Below, one piece after another: positions 27,125-36,991 of a stretch of DNA of 37,500 nucleotides. The position numbers and the translations under genes are program-made. The stretch is from Prorocentrum cordatum (taxonomy: Eukaryota; Sar; Dinophyceae; Prorocentrales; Prorocentraceae): assembly GCA_963575745.1 (NCBI GenBank), contig CAUYUJ010008147.1, positions 429,248-466,747 on the forward strand, read 5' to 3'. Position 1 is the stretch's first letter, and each line of letters begins with the position of its first letter. The notes below the pieces were generated by a model. That model was not told the DNA's origin, made no database searches, and saw nothing but the letters and a program-made list of their open reading frames with translations.

Positions 27125-28600
27125 AAGAGGAGGAGGAGGAGGAGGAGGAGGAGGAGGAGGAGGAGGGCACATCTTGGGAGCTTCTGGGGGCACTCATCGG
27201 GCCTCCTGGGAGCTTCCTTTGAGCCTCTTGGAGGCATCTTGGGGGCCTCCTTGGGCCTCTTGGAGGCCTTTGTTGGCTTCTCGGAGGCTTCTTTGGTCGT
27301 CTCAGGGCATTCCTGGGGGTGCTCCAGGGCGGTCTTGGCGTCTTGGAGGCCTCTTGAGCCGTCTGGGGGCCCTCTTGGGGCAGTCCTGAGGGCCTCTTGG
27401 GCCGTTCTGGGGCCTTCTTGGAGGCCTCTTGGGCGATCTTTCTGGGCTCTTGGGCCGTCTCGGGTCTTCGGAAGGCCGAAAAGAAGCAAATGGACAATTT
27501 TTGAACAAACCAATGACAATCAATGATTTCGGCCTCTTCGGGCCTTCTGGATGCCCTCTTGGAGGCCTCTTGGGCAGTCTTGGAGGCCTCTTGGGGGCCT
27601 TTGCGCCACCTTAGAGCCATCTTGGGCCATCTTGGTGGGCTCCTGGCCCGTCTGACGCCGTCGGAAGCTGTCTTGGGGGCCTCTCTGGGCCGATTGGGGG
27701 CCCTCTTGGGGTACTCCAGGGCCCTCTTGGAGGCCATCTTGGGCGTGTTGGAGGCCTCTTGGGCCGTCTTGTCGCCCTCCTGGGACGGTCTTGGGGGCCT
27801 CTTGGGCCGTTCTGGGGCATTCTTGGAGGCCTCTTGGGCGATTTTGGGGCGATCTTTGGGGGCTCTTGGGCCGTCGGAAGGCCGAAAAGAAGCAAATGGG
27901 AAAACCCTTCAAAAACCCGATGGCAATCAATGATTTCGGCCTCTTCGGGCCTTCCTGGAGGCCCTCTTGGAGGCCTCTTGGGCAGTCTTGGAGGCCTCTT
28001 GGGGGCCTTTGTGCCACCTTAAAGCCATCTTGGGCCATCTTGGTGGGCTCCTGGCCCGTCTGACGCCGTCGGAAGCTGTCTTGGGGGCCTCTCTGGGCCG
28101 ACTGGGGGCCCTCTTGGGGTACTCCAGGGCCCTCTTGGAGGTCATCTTGGGCGTTTTGGATGCCTCTTGGGCCGTCTTGGGGCCCTCTTGGGGCCGTCCT
28201 GGGGGCCTCTTGGGCCGTCCTGGGCAATCTTGGAGGCTTCATGGGCGATCTTGGGGCGATTGTGAAACATCTTGGGCCGTCTCGGGCCGTCAGAAGGCCG
28301 AAAAGGAGCAAGCCCCAAAGTTTTTTCAAATGTAAGGAAACTTAATACTTTTGGCCTCTTGGGGCTCTCTCAGGGGGCCTCTTGGGACTCTCTTGGGACA
28401 CTTGGGCGGCCTCTTGGGGCATCTTGAGGCAATGTTGGGCTTTCTTGAGATTTCTGGGGGGCTTCTTGGACGAACTTGGAGGCATCTTGGACTCTTGAGC
28501 CGTCTTGGAGGCCATCTTGGACCATATTGGCTGAACTTGGAGGCCATCATGGCCGTCTTGGCGGCTATCTTGAGCCGTCTTGGAGGGTTTTTTGCAGACG
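27125..28600. repeat. CTTGG array 3 with ~410-bp higher-order repeat
   Basis: After a short GAG run come CTTGG units interrupted by spacers starting gaaggccgaaaagaagcaaa at 27471, 27877 and (variant) 28293, that is 406 and 416 bp apart. The spacers end near 27540, 27945 and 28360 with ttcggcctcttcgggcc or ttggcctcttggggc. Blocks 27530-27940 and 27937-28350 are near-copies of each other. Frames are repeat products in all phases. Confidence 0.9.
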
Positions 28601-28637
28601 TTGTGCTCGTTTGCGCTCGATTGTGCGGCCTTGTCGT

Positions 28638-28743
28638 CCCTTTCGGGTGGCCGACAGACTTGGCAGGAGCCTCAGACAGGGGAGGGTTGTTTTAGCACGC
28701 CGGGCAACCCTGTGGCAAGCCAACAGGGGGCGGCGGATCTAAT
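28638..28743. repeat. Array-edge element T, copy 2
   Basis: tttcgggtggccgacag, agcacgccgggcaaccctgt and caacagggggcggcggatc match copy 1. The stem is CCCTGT-GGC (28708-28716) with GCC-a-ACAGGG (28719-28728), paired differently from copy 1 but at the same place. It directly abuts the inverted-repeat element that follows. Confidence 0.75.
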
Positions 28744-29655
28744 GGCGTTCGGCCCATCCCGCCTTCGTGCCTGGGTTGTGGGTCGAAGTTCTCTGGGATG
28801 CTCCTTGGGGTCTCTTCGGAGCGCTCTCGGGGGTCTGTTGGGGGGCAGTTTTCGGGCCTCCTGGGGGCTTCTTGGAGGCTTCTTTGGGGCCTCTTTGGGT
28901 CTCTTGGTGGCCTCTTGGAGGTTTATTGGGGCTTCTTGGGGGTCTCTTGGGGCCTCCTGGGGGCCCTTCGGGGCCGAGGGCTCGAAATGTCCGCTCGGGT
29001 ACTCCATGTGGGCTGCCTCTTGGGGTTGTCTTTGGGGCCTTGCTTGGGGCCTGTGGGGCCGTCTTGGGCGCCTCTTGCGCCGTCTCGGGGCCCTCTTGGG
29101 CTGTCTCGCGGCGTCGGGGAGGCCCTGAGAGGCGACCTGTGGGCCTCTAGGGCCGTCTTGGAGCGTCGGGAAGCCGAAAAGGCGGCAAGAGCAACAACTT
29201 TCGAACACCGACGGGAGATCACTTACTTTGGCCTCTTGGGGCACTCTTGGGAGGCGTCTTGGGGGCCTATTGGAGGCCTCTTGGCCATTTGGAGGCCATC
29301 TTGTGCGTCTTCGAGCGACTTCTAGGCGTCTCGAAGCCTTTTTGGACCGTCTTGGGGATCTCCTGGAACCCTCGTCCTTCTTCGGGCTGTCTTGGGTCCG
29401 ACGAAAGTCATGCGGGAAGATGACCCGGAGCCCAGGGGGCACGCAGGAGGCCCAAAGATGCACCCAAAGAGGCCCAAGAGAGGTCCAAGAGAGGTCCAAG
29501 AGAGGCCCAAGAGAGGCCGCAAGATGCACCCAAACGGCCTCCAAGAGTCATCAAAACTGCCTCCGGCCCCCGGGAGGTCTCCCACGAGATCTCAACGACC
29601 ATCCAATAGGCTTCATACCCAGAGCCCAGGAGGGTGGCGGGATGGGCCGAATGCC
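28744..29655. mobile_element. 912-bp element: CTTGG array 4 inside 45-bp terminal inverted repeats
   Basis: Left end 28744-28788 starts ggcgttcggcccatcccgcc. Right end 29611-29655 is its reverse complement (19 of the first 20 bases identical, then a few mismatches and indels). Between them are CTTGG units with the standard AT-richer spacer (29170-29240) and, near the right end, the opposite-strand form (ccaagagaggtccaagagag, 29470-29515). No transposase is present and no clear target duplication was found. Confidence 0.7.
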
Positions 29656-30020
29656 AGCCTATGCGTGTATGTATGTACACACATACATGGGGTTTGTCTG
29701 TTGGTTGCGCGTGCTGCTTACACGCGCCAGCACGCATGCTCCCCTATAGAAGCAACGGGCACAGTTGCATTTACCGCTGTAGTTCCTTCCAGCACTCCCC
29801 AACACACATTCGTTTCGCTCTCTCTCGCCTGCCCCCTCCTCTTTCATCTCTTCATTTTCACGGAGCGGCGCAATGTGTGAAGTCACAGAGTTGTATTTGC
29901 GGGGGTCCGTAGCCTTCTCGGTGAAGGGTGTAGATGCATCTGACGCTCGTGGGTTGGGTACTCATGGTGGGAGGCTGCTATGTTCTAGCGTGGTAATAAT
30001 GTGATTTAACCTCAGTCCAG
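29656..30020. other. Low-copy DNA, no gene supported
   Basis: TATG-like patch, then mixed DNA. Nothing recognised. Confidence 0.4.
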
Positions 30021-30026
30021 TGAACC

Positions 30027-30242
30027 TTGAATGCTCGGTGCAACTTCAACGCGCAACGCCATTTGAAGCTGCGAACGAAGCTTCGGGATGCTGGGGGCAC
30101 AGAGCGAACTGTTATCCCAAACGAGCGCGCAGACAAGCTGCAGCTCAGTATGATTGACACAACGCCGACCCTCCTCCGTCAGCTCGACGAGGCAGAGACG
30201 CACATGCAGAGTAGCAGTTCGGCGCAGGCGTCGGGTTTGTAG
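30027..30242 (+). CDS. Small unassigned candidate exon
   Basis: A 71-codon frame with well-mixed residues ending TPTLLRQLDEAETHM, then a Ser/Ala/Gly tail and TAG. It opens at TTG after an in-frame TGA, and no clean acceptor restores an upstream extension, so it could be a terminal exon fragment or chance. No family is recognised. Confidence 0.25.
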   Translation: MNARCNFNAQRHLKLRTKLRDAGGTERTVIPNERADKLQLSMIDTTPTLLRQLDEAETHMQSSSSAQASGL

Positions 30243-30289
30243 CGCCGCTCTGGTGCGGCGGAGGAATCGGCCGTGCAGCGCCTCCAAAC

Positions 30290-30400
30290 AGCACACGCTT
30301 TCCAAAACGACTCGCGTGCTTCCCCAAACGATTCGCTTCTCCAGTCGACCCCTTTCCCAAATCTACTCGCTTCCCAGTGTACTCTCAGCGCCTCGTTCCC
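30290..30400. repeat. Imperfect ~20-bp direct repeats
   Basis: ttccaaaacgactcgc, ttccccaaacgattcgc and ttcccaaatctactcgc recur at uneven spacing (about 30299, 30318 and 30353). Confidence 0.6.
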
Positions 30401-30466
30401 AAAAACGAGATATCCCGCCATGACGGCGACATCTTCTATGAAGACGCCCCAGAAACCTCCACGACG

Positions 30467-30498
30467 GCGCCGACGACCACGACGACGACGACGACGCT

Positions 30499-30531
<33 letters not shown>

Positions 30532-30568
30532 TTCAACGACGACGACGACGAAGACGACGACGACGAGA
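30467..30568. repeat. (ACG)n microsatellite
   Basis: ACG/GAC triplets with few interruptions. Confidence 0.9.
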
Positions 30569-30721
30569 TCCGGGCGTTTCATGGTTTTCAAGCCCTGCGT
30601 GCTCGCCGCTTTTGGGCCCCTGGGAGACCATCGCATATCGGTCGGGCGTCGAACAAGTCCGCAGAAAGATTGGGTCCAGGGCTGCAGTGGTTGCTTCTCG
30701 CGATCTTAGGGGACGCCGTCA

Positions 30722-31264
30722 ATGGTGACGGCGCCGACGGCGCTGGCCTCCAGCTGCGCGCGGCGGCGGCCGCAGGCCTCGCTCGGGGCCGCGCTGCTGG
30801 CCGCGCCCACGGCGCTGATCGCGGCGCACGTGCAGCTGCGGGACGCGATGGTCGCGCCGCCGCCGGCGGGGGGAGGGTGGGCGAAGAGGAGGAGGAGGAG
30901 GAGGCGGAGGAGGAGGAGCAGGAGGAGGAGGAGGACGAGAAGGAGGAGGAGGAGGAGGAGGAGGAGGAGGAGGAGGAGGAGGAAAAGGCGGCGGAGGAGG
31001 CGGCGGGGAGGGGGAGGAGGCGGGGGTGGAGGACGAGGAGGGAGCAGGGAGGCGGAGGAGGAGGAGGAGGAGGAGGAGGAGGAGGAGGAGGAGGAGGAGG
31101 AGGAGAAGGAGGAGGAGGTAGCGATGGAGGAGAAGGAGGAGGAGGCGGAGGCGCAGGCGGCGCCGCTCGGCCTAGCGGCCGCCTCCTCGCGCGTGCAGCG
31201 CCGCGCCGTGGTCGCGACCGCGGCGCTGCTGGTGGTGGTGCTGCTGCTGCTCGTCGTCGTCGTT

Positions 31265-31296
<32 letters not shown>

Positions 31297-31298
31297 TA

Positions 31299-31351
<53 letters not shown>

Positions 31352-31513
31352 CACAACTGCTCCGTCTTCTCCTCCTCCTCTTCCTCCTTCACAAGACTTG
31401 CACGGTATGATGTCTATTTCCTTCTCTCCTATGACTACGTCCTGGAAGTGTCGCACCCTCTCCATATTAAGTCTGTAGTACTACATCGGAGCGTTTTCGG
31501 TGTGCAGCGGTAG
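30722..31513 (+). CDS. Candidate low-complexity membrane protein ORF
   Basis: One ATG frame of 263 codons spans several triplet tracts. Codons 1 to about 52 are Ala-rich, and practically all their third positions are G or C. Then come Arg (AGG), Gly and Glu (GAG) runs as the GAG repeat changes phase, then a non-repeat stretch (AAPLGLAAASSRV) with the same third-base bias, then a hydrophobic segment (RAVVATAALLVVVLLLL) that merges into poly-Val from (GTC)n, and a mixed tail to TAG. The biased ends in the same frame suggest a real but repeat-swollen exon. The homopolymers argue against it. No family is recognised. Confidence 0.3.
30880..31140. repeat. (GAG)n tracts
   Basis: GGA triplets with GGC/GGGA breaks, changing phase at least twice. 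Confidence 0.95.
31245..31352. repeat. (GTC)n microsatellite
   Basis: About 35 GTC units with two GTT/ATC variants. Confidence 0.95.
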
Positions 31514-31935
31514 CGTCATTGCATGATTGGCGCCTTGCTCCCGTCGTTCAGAATGGCGCTCCCGCTCCAGCGCGGGCCACACTTGGGGAGCCGAGCCCTT
31601 CCTCGTCGTTCCCTGCCCCCTCCTCTTCCTCCGCCTCCTCCTCCTCTTCCTCCGCCTCCTCCTTATTCCCTCCTCCGCCTCCTCCTTATCCTGCTGTCGA
31701 CCGACCTGTTCGTGCGCCGGGTCCGAAACAAACAAGCTTCCTCTCCCCTCCTCCCCCTTCTCCCCTCCCTCCCTCCCTCCCTCCTTCCCTCCCTCCCCGT
31801 TCCACAATTTCACAATATGAATGCTACTCTCCTCTCTCCCCCGATAACGTCCGGGAGATATCCGGCCCCCCTCCGTGTATGGTTTTTTTCACAGGATTCC
31901 CGGGAAGTGGGTTTTCGCAGTTTTTTTTTACAAAT
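31514..31935. other. Pyrimidine-rich and low-copy DNA
   Basis: CCT/CTTCCT stretches (31600-31690, 31740-31800) and mixed DNA. No supported gene. Confidence 0.5.
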
Positions 31936-32150
31936 GTTGTTCCCGCTGCAACGCTGGCCTCATTTCCTCGCTTCCGATCGTTCCGAGTCGTGCTCCCGCT
32001 GCAGCGCTGGCCTCATTTCCGCGCTTCACTCGTTCCGAATCGTGCTCCCGCTGCAGCGCTGGCCTCATTTCATTTCCGCGCTTCCGCTCGTTCCGAATCG
32101 TGCTCCCGATGCTGCGCTGGCGTCATTCTTTCCAGTGCCATGCCACGGCA
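31936..32150. repeat. 52-58 bp tandem repeat, 4 units
   Basis: tcccgctgcaacgctggcct (31941), tcccgctgcagcgctggcct (31994), the same at 32046, and tcccgatgctgcgctggcgt (32104). Units also share ccgcgcttc and cgttccgaatcgtgc. A related string, gctcccgctccagcgcggg, lies near 31558. Confidence 0.85.
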
Positions 32151-32189
32151 TGGTGTTCGGTCCTTCCAAATTGGCCCCAAAATCTAGAA

Positions 32190-32400
32190 AATTCCCCCCC
32201 CCCCCCCCGAAAAAACCATCGGAAGTGATTACACATTCGGTGCCAATTCGTGTTTTTTCTTTCGGCAGCAGACGCCCCCCCCTTTGGGGCGTCGCCACGC
32301 CATGCTGTGTCATGCTGCGCATTGATCTTCAACACCATGCTATGCCATTTAGTGCTATGCCCTGCTACGACATCCGACTGTGCGAATAGATAGGAGATGT
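32190..32400. other. Poly-C run, hairpin and ATGCC-rich DNA
   Basis: A run of about 15 C near 32196, then the 8-bp stem GACGCCCC (32271-32278) with GGGGCGTC (32286-32293) followed by gccacgcc, then scattered catgctgtg/ctatgcc strings to 32375. Confidence 0.7.
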
Positions 32401-32518
32401 ACGCCATGGTAAGGGATGGGAGGGAGGGGTAGAGAGTCAGATATGACGCGAGCGCACCTAGCTTGCCCTCCCTCCCTCCCTCCCCCTCCTCCCCCGCTTG
32501 CTCCTCCGGTGCCCGCAG

Positions 32519-32566
32519 GTGGCCGCGAACGCGACGCTAGACCAGGTGCAGCGGCCCGCGAGCTAG
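32519..32566 (+). CDS. Possible tiny terminal exon
   Basis: A pyrimidine-rich run ending GCCCGCAG (32518) is followed by 15 GC3-rich codons (VAANATLDQVQRPAS) and TAG. It resembles the GC3-rich ends of the 30722 frame, but no joined exon is identified. Confidence 0.2.
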   Translation: MAANATLDQVQRPAS

Positions 32567-32694
32567 GGCGCGCCCCCCCGCGTCTTAGGCCGGCCGCGGC
32601 CGCTGTCGGGCCCCGCGGTGCGCACGGGCCGCGCGCCGCCGCCGCCGACGTCGGCGGCGTGCTCCCGCGCGCGCGGGAGCGCGCCCTGAGGGGG

Positions 32695-32872
32695 AGGGGC
32701 AGGAGGAGAGAGGAGAGAGGAGGAGGCGGAGGAGGGGAGGAGGAGGAGGAGGAGGGGAGGAGGGGAGGAGGGGAGGAGGAGGAGGAGGAGGAGGGGGGAG
32801 GAGGAGGAGGAGGGAGGGGGAGGGGGGAGGAGGAGGAGAGAGGAGGAGGGGGAGGAGGAGGCGGAGGAGCAG
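32695..32872. repeat. (GAG)n homopurine tract
   Basis: GGA/GGGGA units, closing with gcggaggagcaggggacccg, similar to the end of the 10.8-kb tract (gaggagcagggggaccc). Confidence 0.95.
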
Positions 32873-33525
32873 GGGACCCGGATCCCCTCGAGCCATGCTG
32901 AAACATCTTCAGAATATCCATTACAGCAGTCATGAGACAAGTAATGACCCCCCTGAGATCCGAGAGTTGCATTTTGTTTGTTTACACTGGGCGTTCTCGC
33001 CCTATTTCAGGCCCTGGGGCCCTCGAGGATCGACTGGGCTCGAGAACAGCAGCAGAGAGATTGTGTCCTAGGGCTTTGGTCGTGATTTTCCGTTTTTTTG
33101 TTTCCCCTCGGAATGTCGGATTTAAGGGAAGGTACCAATCCTGCTGCCCTTCCATCGTTTTCACCTTTTTGGGCCTCCTGGGAGGCCATCGTCTTCACGG
33201 CTATATTCGCCTAGAAATTCTGGTCAGGACGCGCTTCGAGAGAGGTCCGTGTAGCAGCGGTATCGGTGTTCGTTTGGTTGCCCAGAGGGGAGACATGAAG
33301 GGGGAGGAGAATAATGAGGAGGAGGAGCAAGCTGTATGGGCCTCCCCGCAGAGGGCTCTGGTGGGTCGTCAGGTTTCGTTTCGAGGCCCCTGTGGCGCTC
33401 CAGAAAGAATACCAGATCGTTGTACTGTCGTGATTTTGCACGTGGTGGCCGCTGCAGGCTGTTCCTGTCGAGGGCCCGGCTGCCGCGGGCGTTCTTGCTT
33501 CGGACACCTTCCCCACAGGGAGCAG

Positions 33526-33527
<2 letters not shown>
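32873..33527. other. Low-copy DNA, no gene accepted
   Basis: A plus-strand frame 32932-33531 is open, with mixed composition but no recognised domain. Two short segments here (gcagagagattgtgtcc near 33052 and tttttgggcctcctgggagg near 33167) resemble 30661 and 30610 in swapped order. Confidence 0.4.
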
Positions 33528-33617
<90 letters not shown>

Positions 33618-33870
33618 ATGATGATGGTGATGATGGTGATGATGGTGATGATGGTGATGCTGATGCTGATGCGAATGTTGATGCTGATGATGATATGGTG
33701 CTGAGGCTCTTGATGGTGATGGTGATGATGATGACGACGATGACAACAACGACGATGATTGATGGTGATACTGATGCTGCTGCTGATGATGATGATGATG
33801 ATGATGATGATGACCATGCTAATGATGCTGCTGATGATGACGACTATGATCATGATGATGCTGATGATGC

Positions 33871-33920
<50 letters not shown>

Positions 33921-33992
33921 CTGCTGATGCTGACGTTGATGCTGATGATGACGCTGATGCTGCTGCTGATGATGCTGCTGATATATAATGCT
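33528..33992. repeat. (GAT)n tract
   Basis: Pure GAT to about 33614, then GAT/GGT/GCT mixtures. Poly-M, poly-D, poly-H and poly-I frames are repeat products. Confidence 0.95.
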
Positions 33993-34259
33993 GATGATGC
34001 TGCGCGCTCCAGTTTTTGCCGCGTGGCTGCGCTTGGCCGTTTTGGTGTTAAACCGCCAGGCTGCTGTTTTTGCTTATGTTGTTGTTTATCTCTGTCTGTA
34101 GGTGTGCACGCCCGTGCCTGGGGTGGCTAATCAGACCCGCTTGGTCCCCTTGTATTAGGTCCGGCACCATGTTGCTGCGTGCCGAGGGATTGCAAGCATT
34201 TGATTGCATGGGACGGCATAGATCGGGCTCCATACCTCGTTTCGTGGGGAAACATTAAT
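33993..34259. other. Short low-copy island between GAT tracts
   Basis: Mixed DNA without a supported gene. Confidence 0.4.
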
Positions 34260-34409
34260 GCTGATGATGCTGCTGATGCCTGATGGATGATGATCACGAT
34301 GATGACGATGATCTTGATCATGATGATGACGATGATGATGATGCTGCTGATGATGCTGATGATGCTGCTGATGATGATGATGCTGATGATGATGCTGATG
34401 ATGAGGATA

Positions 34410-34455
<46 letters not shown>

Positions 34456-34475
34456 GGACGAGGATGAGGATGAAA

Positions 34476-34520
<45 letters not shown>

Positions 34521-34663
34521 CTGCTACTGCTGCTGCTGCTGATGATGATGATGATCATGACGATGCTGCTGATGATGATGACGATGATGCTGATGATGAT
34601 GATGCTGATGATGATGATGCTGATGATGAGGATGAGGATGATGATGATGATGATGCTGATGAC

Positions 34664-34697
<34 letters not shown>

Positions 34698-34719
34698 CTG
34701 ATGATGATGATGATGATTC

Positions 34720-34751
<32 letters not shown>

Positions 34752-34758
34752 CTGATGC

Positions 34759-34802
<44 letters not shown>

Positions 34803-34803
34803 C

Positions 34804-34838
<35 letters not shown>

Positions 34839-34887
34839 CTGATGCTGATGATGATGATGATGATGATGATGATGCTGATGCTGATGC

Positions 34888-34961
<74 letters not shown>

Positions 34962-34975
34962 CTGCTGCTGTTGCT

Positions 34976-35060
<85 letters not shown>

Positions 35061-35072
35061 CTGATGGTGGGT
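34260..35072. repeat. (GAT)n tract, ~810 bp
   Basis: The longest simple-sequence tract after the hexamer array: GAT with GCT, GAC and GAG variants kept in one register. Confidence 0.95.
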
Positions 35073-35099
35073 GGTGGTGGTGGTGGTGATGAAGATGGG

Positions 35100-35215
35100 A
35101 GTAGGAGGAGGAGGCGGAGGAGGAGGAGGAAGAGGAGGAAGAAAAGGAGAGGAGGGGTGTGTGGAGGAGGAGGAGGAGGAGGAGGAAGAGGAGGAGGAAA
35201 AGGAGAGGAGGGGGG
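35100..35215. repeat. (GAG)n tract with an internal duplication
   Basis: aaaggagaggagggg occurs at about 35142 and 35198. Confidence 0.9.
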
Positions 35216-35603
35216 TCCGAATGTGCCGCGCCTGGCGCGCTCTGCGCGCTAGGGTCCGGAATGCGGTGCGGATCTGAGAAATTTCATCTGCGGAGACTTC
35301 TGAAGGTGACGTTTTTGCAATCGTTTCTTCTCCCACAAGAGGAGTGGCGAAAGACCGGGGGGGGGATAGGGGAAGGAGGAATCACGAAATCTGCTGCAAT
35401 CAGCTCGTTTCGGCCCCCCGGGGCGCCTTGCTCGATGGATTGGCACTTCCAGCGCCGGGGAGCGCCGGGCACATCTGCTACGGGAGCTGATTGGCCTACC
35501 CCCCTTTTAATAACCTCCTCTTCTGGCGGATCCAAGAGGGACGGAGGAGGAATGATTGAGTCATCCCTAACACTCCCGCCGGCCGGCTGGGTGGGCTTGC
35601 CAT
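35216..35603. other. Low-copy DNA upstream of the last gene region
   Basis: Mixed DNA. A minus-strand frame 35284-35649 is open, but it opens at GTG and overlaps the better plus-strand frame. Confidence 0.4.
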
Positions 35604-36130
35604 ATGCGCGCGCATACGGATACACCACACATTGTTCAGAGTAGTTCACCAGTTCGTAGTGGGAGGTTGGCTTCTCGTGAGCTCCTCGAAGAAGAAGATC
35701 AACAAGCAGAGCAACCTATCAAGGCCAAAACACGTTTGCCTTCCACGAGGCCAGGAGGCAATCCCTTCAGGATTGATGATGATGTTTCTGGTGCACCAAA
35801 ACATCCACGTCCGACCCTGCGCTCATCGCAGACTGCGGGTATCAACGCTGCTGTGTCCGTGTCTAGCAGCGAAAGCATTCCTTTCGGCTGGATTCGCCTC
35901 GGCCGGGAGAAGACCGTCACAAAAGGCGCACGAATACCACTCGTCGATGTATCTTCGGATGACGACGAATCAGATCTTTCTTCCTCCATATTCGAGGCCA
36001 ATCTCGCGACGCACGGGACGGAAAGTGATCGTCAAACCGACGGTTTAGTCGAGCAACTTCGTCAGGAACGTGAAACCTTTTCCAGCTCCGAACTCGACGC
36101 TACTGAAGATCCTCACGATGATCCATTTTC
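35604..36130 (+). CDS. Hypothetical acidic, disordered protein (N-terminal part)
   Basis: An ATG frame with normal codon texture after 500 bp free of simple repeats. Residues are Ser/Asp/Glu/Pro-rich with few hydrophobics (LASRELLEEEDQQAEQ, VDVSSDDDESDLSSS, VEQLRQERETFSSSELD), typical of an intrinsically disordered region with a short coiled-coil-like patch. The same frame stays open to 36494, but from about 36122 another frame looks more protein-like, so I end this part there. No family is recognised. The 5' start could be an exon boundary instead of the ATG. Confidence 0.5.
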
Positions 36131-36218
36131 TGGGAACGCTTCGAGGATGCCGGCGATGAAACAACCCCGGGACGACATGACTTTGCCAAGGTCGACAGTG
36201 ATCAGGCGATCGAGAAAG
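36122..36218 (+). CDS. Probable continuation in a shifted frame
   Basis: One base out of frame with the preceding part, this reads SIFWERFEDAGDETTPG then HDFAKVDSDQAIEK, with aromatic and acidic residues. It ends at AAAG/GTTAGC, a possible donor. An AACAG acceptor at 36505 would rejoin it in phase with the Cys-rich piece. Whether the shift at about 36122 is a real break, a missed intron or an assembly error cannot be told here. Confidence 0.35.
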
Positions 36219-36505
36219 GTTAGCCCGCCAGAATCGTGCAATGCTGGTCTGGAGATGTCGGTCGTGCGAGGCGCAAATCGTATGGCGCTCCTATCGCCAG
36301 AGGGAACCGGGACGAGTCATTCGGAACGTGTGATGGCAAGTCTTACCAGCGCCTCTGTTTTAAGGGCCCGTGCGCCGAGGATCCGACGTGGGGCGTCTTC
36401 GAGGTGGCGAGAGCCACGGACGACGTCGGGGGCGTCATCGCGATCGGCATGCACGGCTCGCTCGAACGACTCGAATGACCGCATGCTAGAATAATGTTTT
36501 AACAG

Positions 36506-36606
36506 AGGGGTCGACTGTGCTGACGTCCCACTGTTCAGCTGTCACAGACTGGCAAATGCAAGCCCTTGTCTGCTCGGCGTGCTCAGTGAACTGCCCAGAA
36601 TGCAAC
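36506..36606 (+). CDS. Cys-rich candidate exon
   Basis: After tgttttaacag the frame reads GSTVLTSHCSAVTDWQMQ and then ALVCSACSVNCPECN to TGA. The C-x2-C-x3-C-x2-C spacing could bind zinc. An alternative frame after the stop is also open, so this may be a broken or mis-assembled stretch. Confidence 0.35.
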
Positions 36607-36642
36607 TGAAGCTTTCTGCGCCCTGGCCGCCATTTCCCCAGC

Positions 36643-36726
36643 GCGCATAACTGCATGGCCCTCCGTCGCAGAGAGTTGGGGGAGATGCAAGAAAAGAGAC
36701 GCGCCATCCTGATGGAAGATCGTTAA
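36643..36726 (+). CDS. Coiled-coil segment, first frame
   Basis: Reads ALRRRELGEMQEKRRAILM then EDR to TAA (36724), clearly helical and charged. The next coiled-coil piece is one base out of frame and overlaps its end. Confidence 0.4.
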   Translation, partial: AHNCMALRRRELGEMQEKRRAILMEDR

Positions 36727-36991
36727 AAGGGTAATGGCGCACATGCGCGAACAGGTCGGGGCCGCAGAACTTCAGCAGGGGGAGACGGCCAGGCTACAAA
36801 TCGAGGAGGGCCGTCAGGCTGCTGCTCGCGCCTTGGAACACTTCGAGGAACGCTTGCGCCTTGCATGTGCCGATAGATCCGAAAGGGCTCATGCCGAGAG
36901 AGAAGACATGTCACGCGGAATCGAGGCCCGTGAAGCGGCCGAGAGACAGCCCGAGCTGCTGCTGAGGCTGTTGCTGAAAAAGAAGGACTAA
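36725..36991 (+). CDS. Coiled-coil segment, second frame
   Basis: About 85 codons of Ala/Glu/Arg/Gln-rich helix (MREQVGAAELQQGETARLQI, RALEHFEERLRLACADRSER, IEAREAAERQ) to a TAA. The ATG at 36740 or the start at 36734 is not necessarily a true start, because the upstream frame encodes a matching helix. No family is recognised. Confidence 0.55.
   Translation, partial: KRVMAHMREQVGAAELQQGETARLQIEEGRQAAARALEHFEERLRLACADRSERAHAEREDMSRGIEAREAAERQPELLLRLLLKKKD

Noticed and set aside
32260-32275. ttcggcagca, a U6 snRNA-like string
   Set aside because: No other U6 sequence around it; chance match.
35284-35649. Minus-strand frame of 121 codons
   Set aside because: Opens at GTG and overlaps the better-supported plus-strand ATG frame.
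36236-36478. Well-mixed short frame (CDGKSYQRLCFKGPCAEDP) near the last gene
   Set aside because: Protein-like, but overlapped by two other plausible frames and preceded by a TAG; it also lies inside a possible phase-matched intron (36219-36505), so it could not be chosen.
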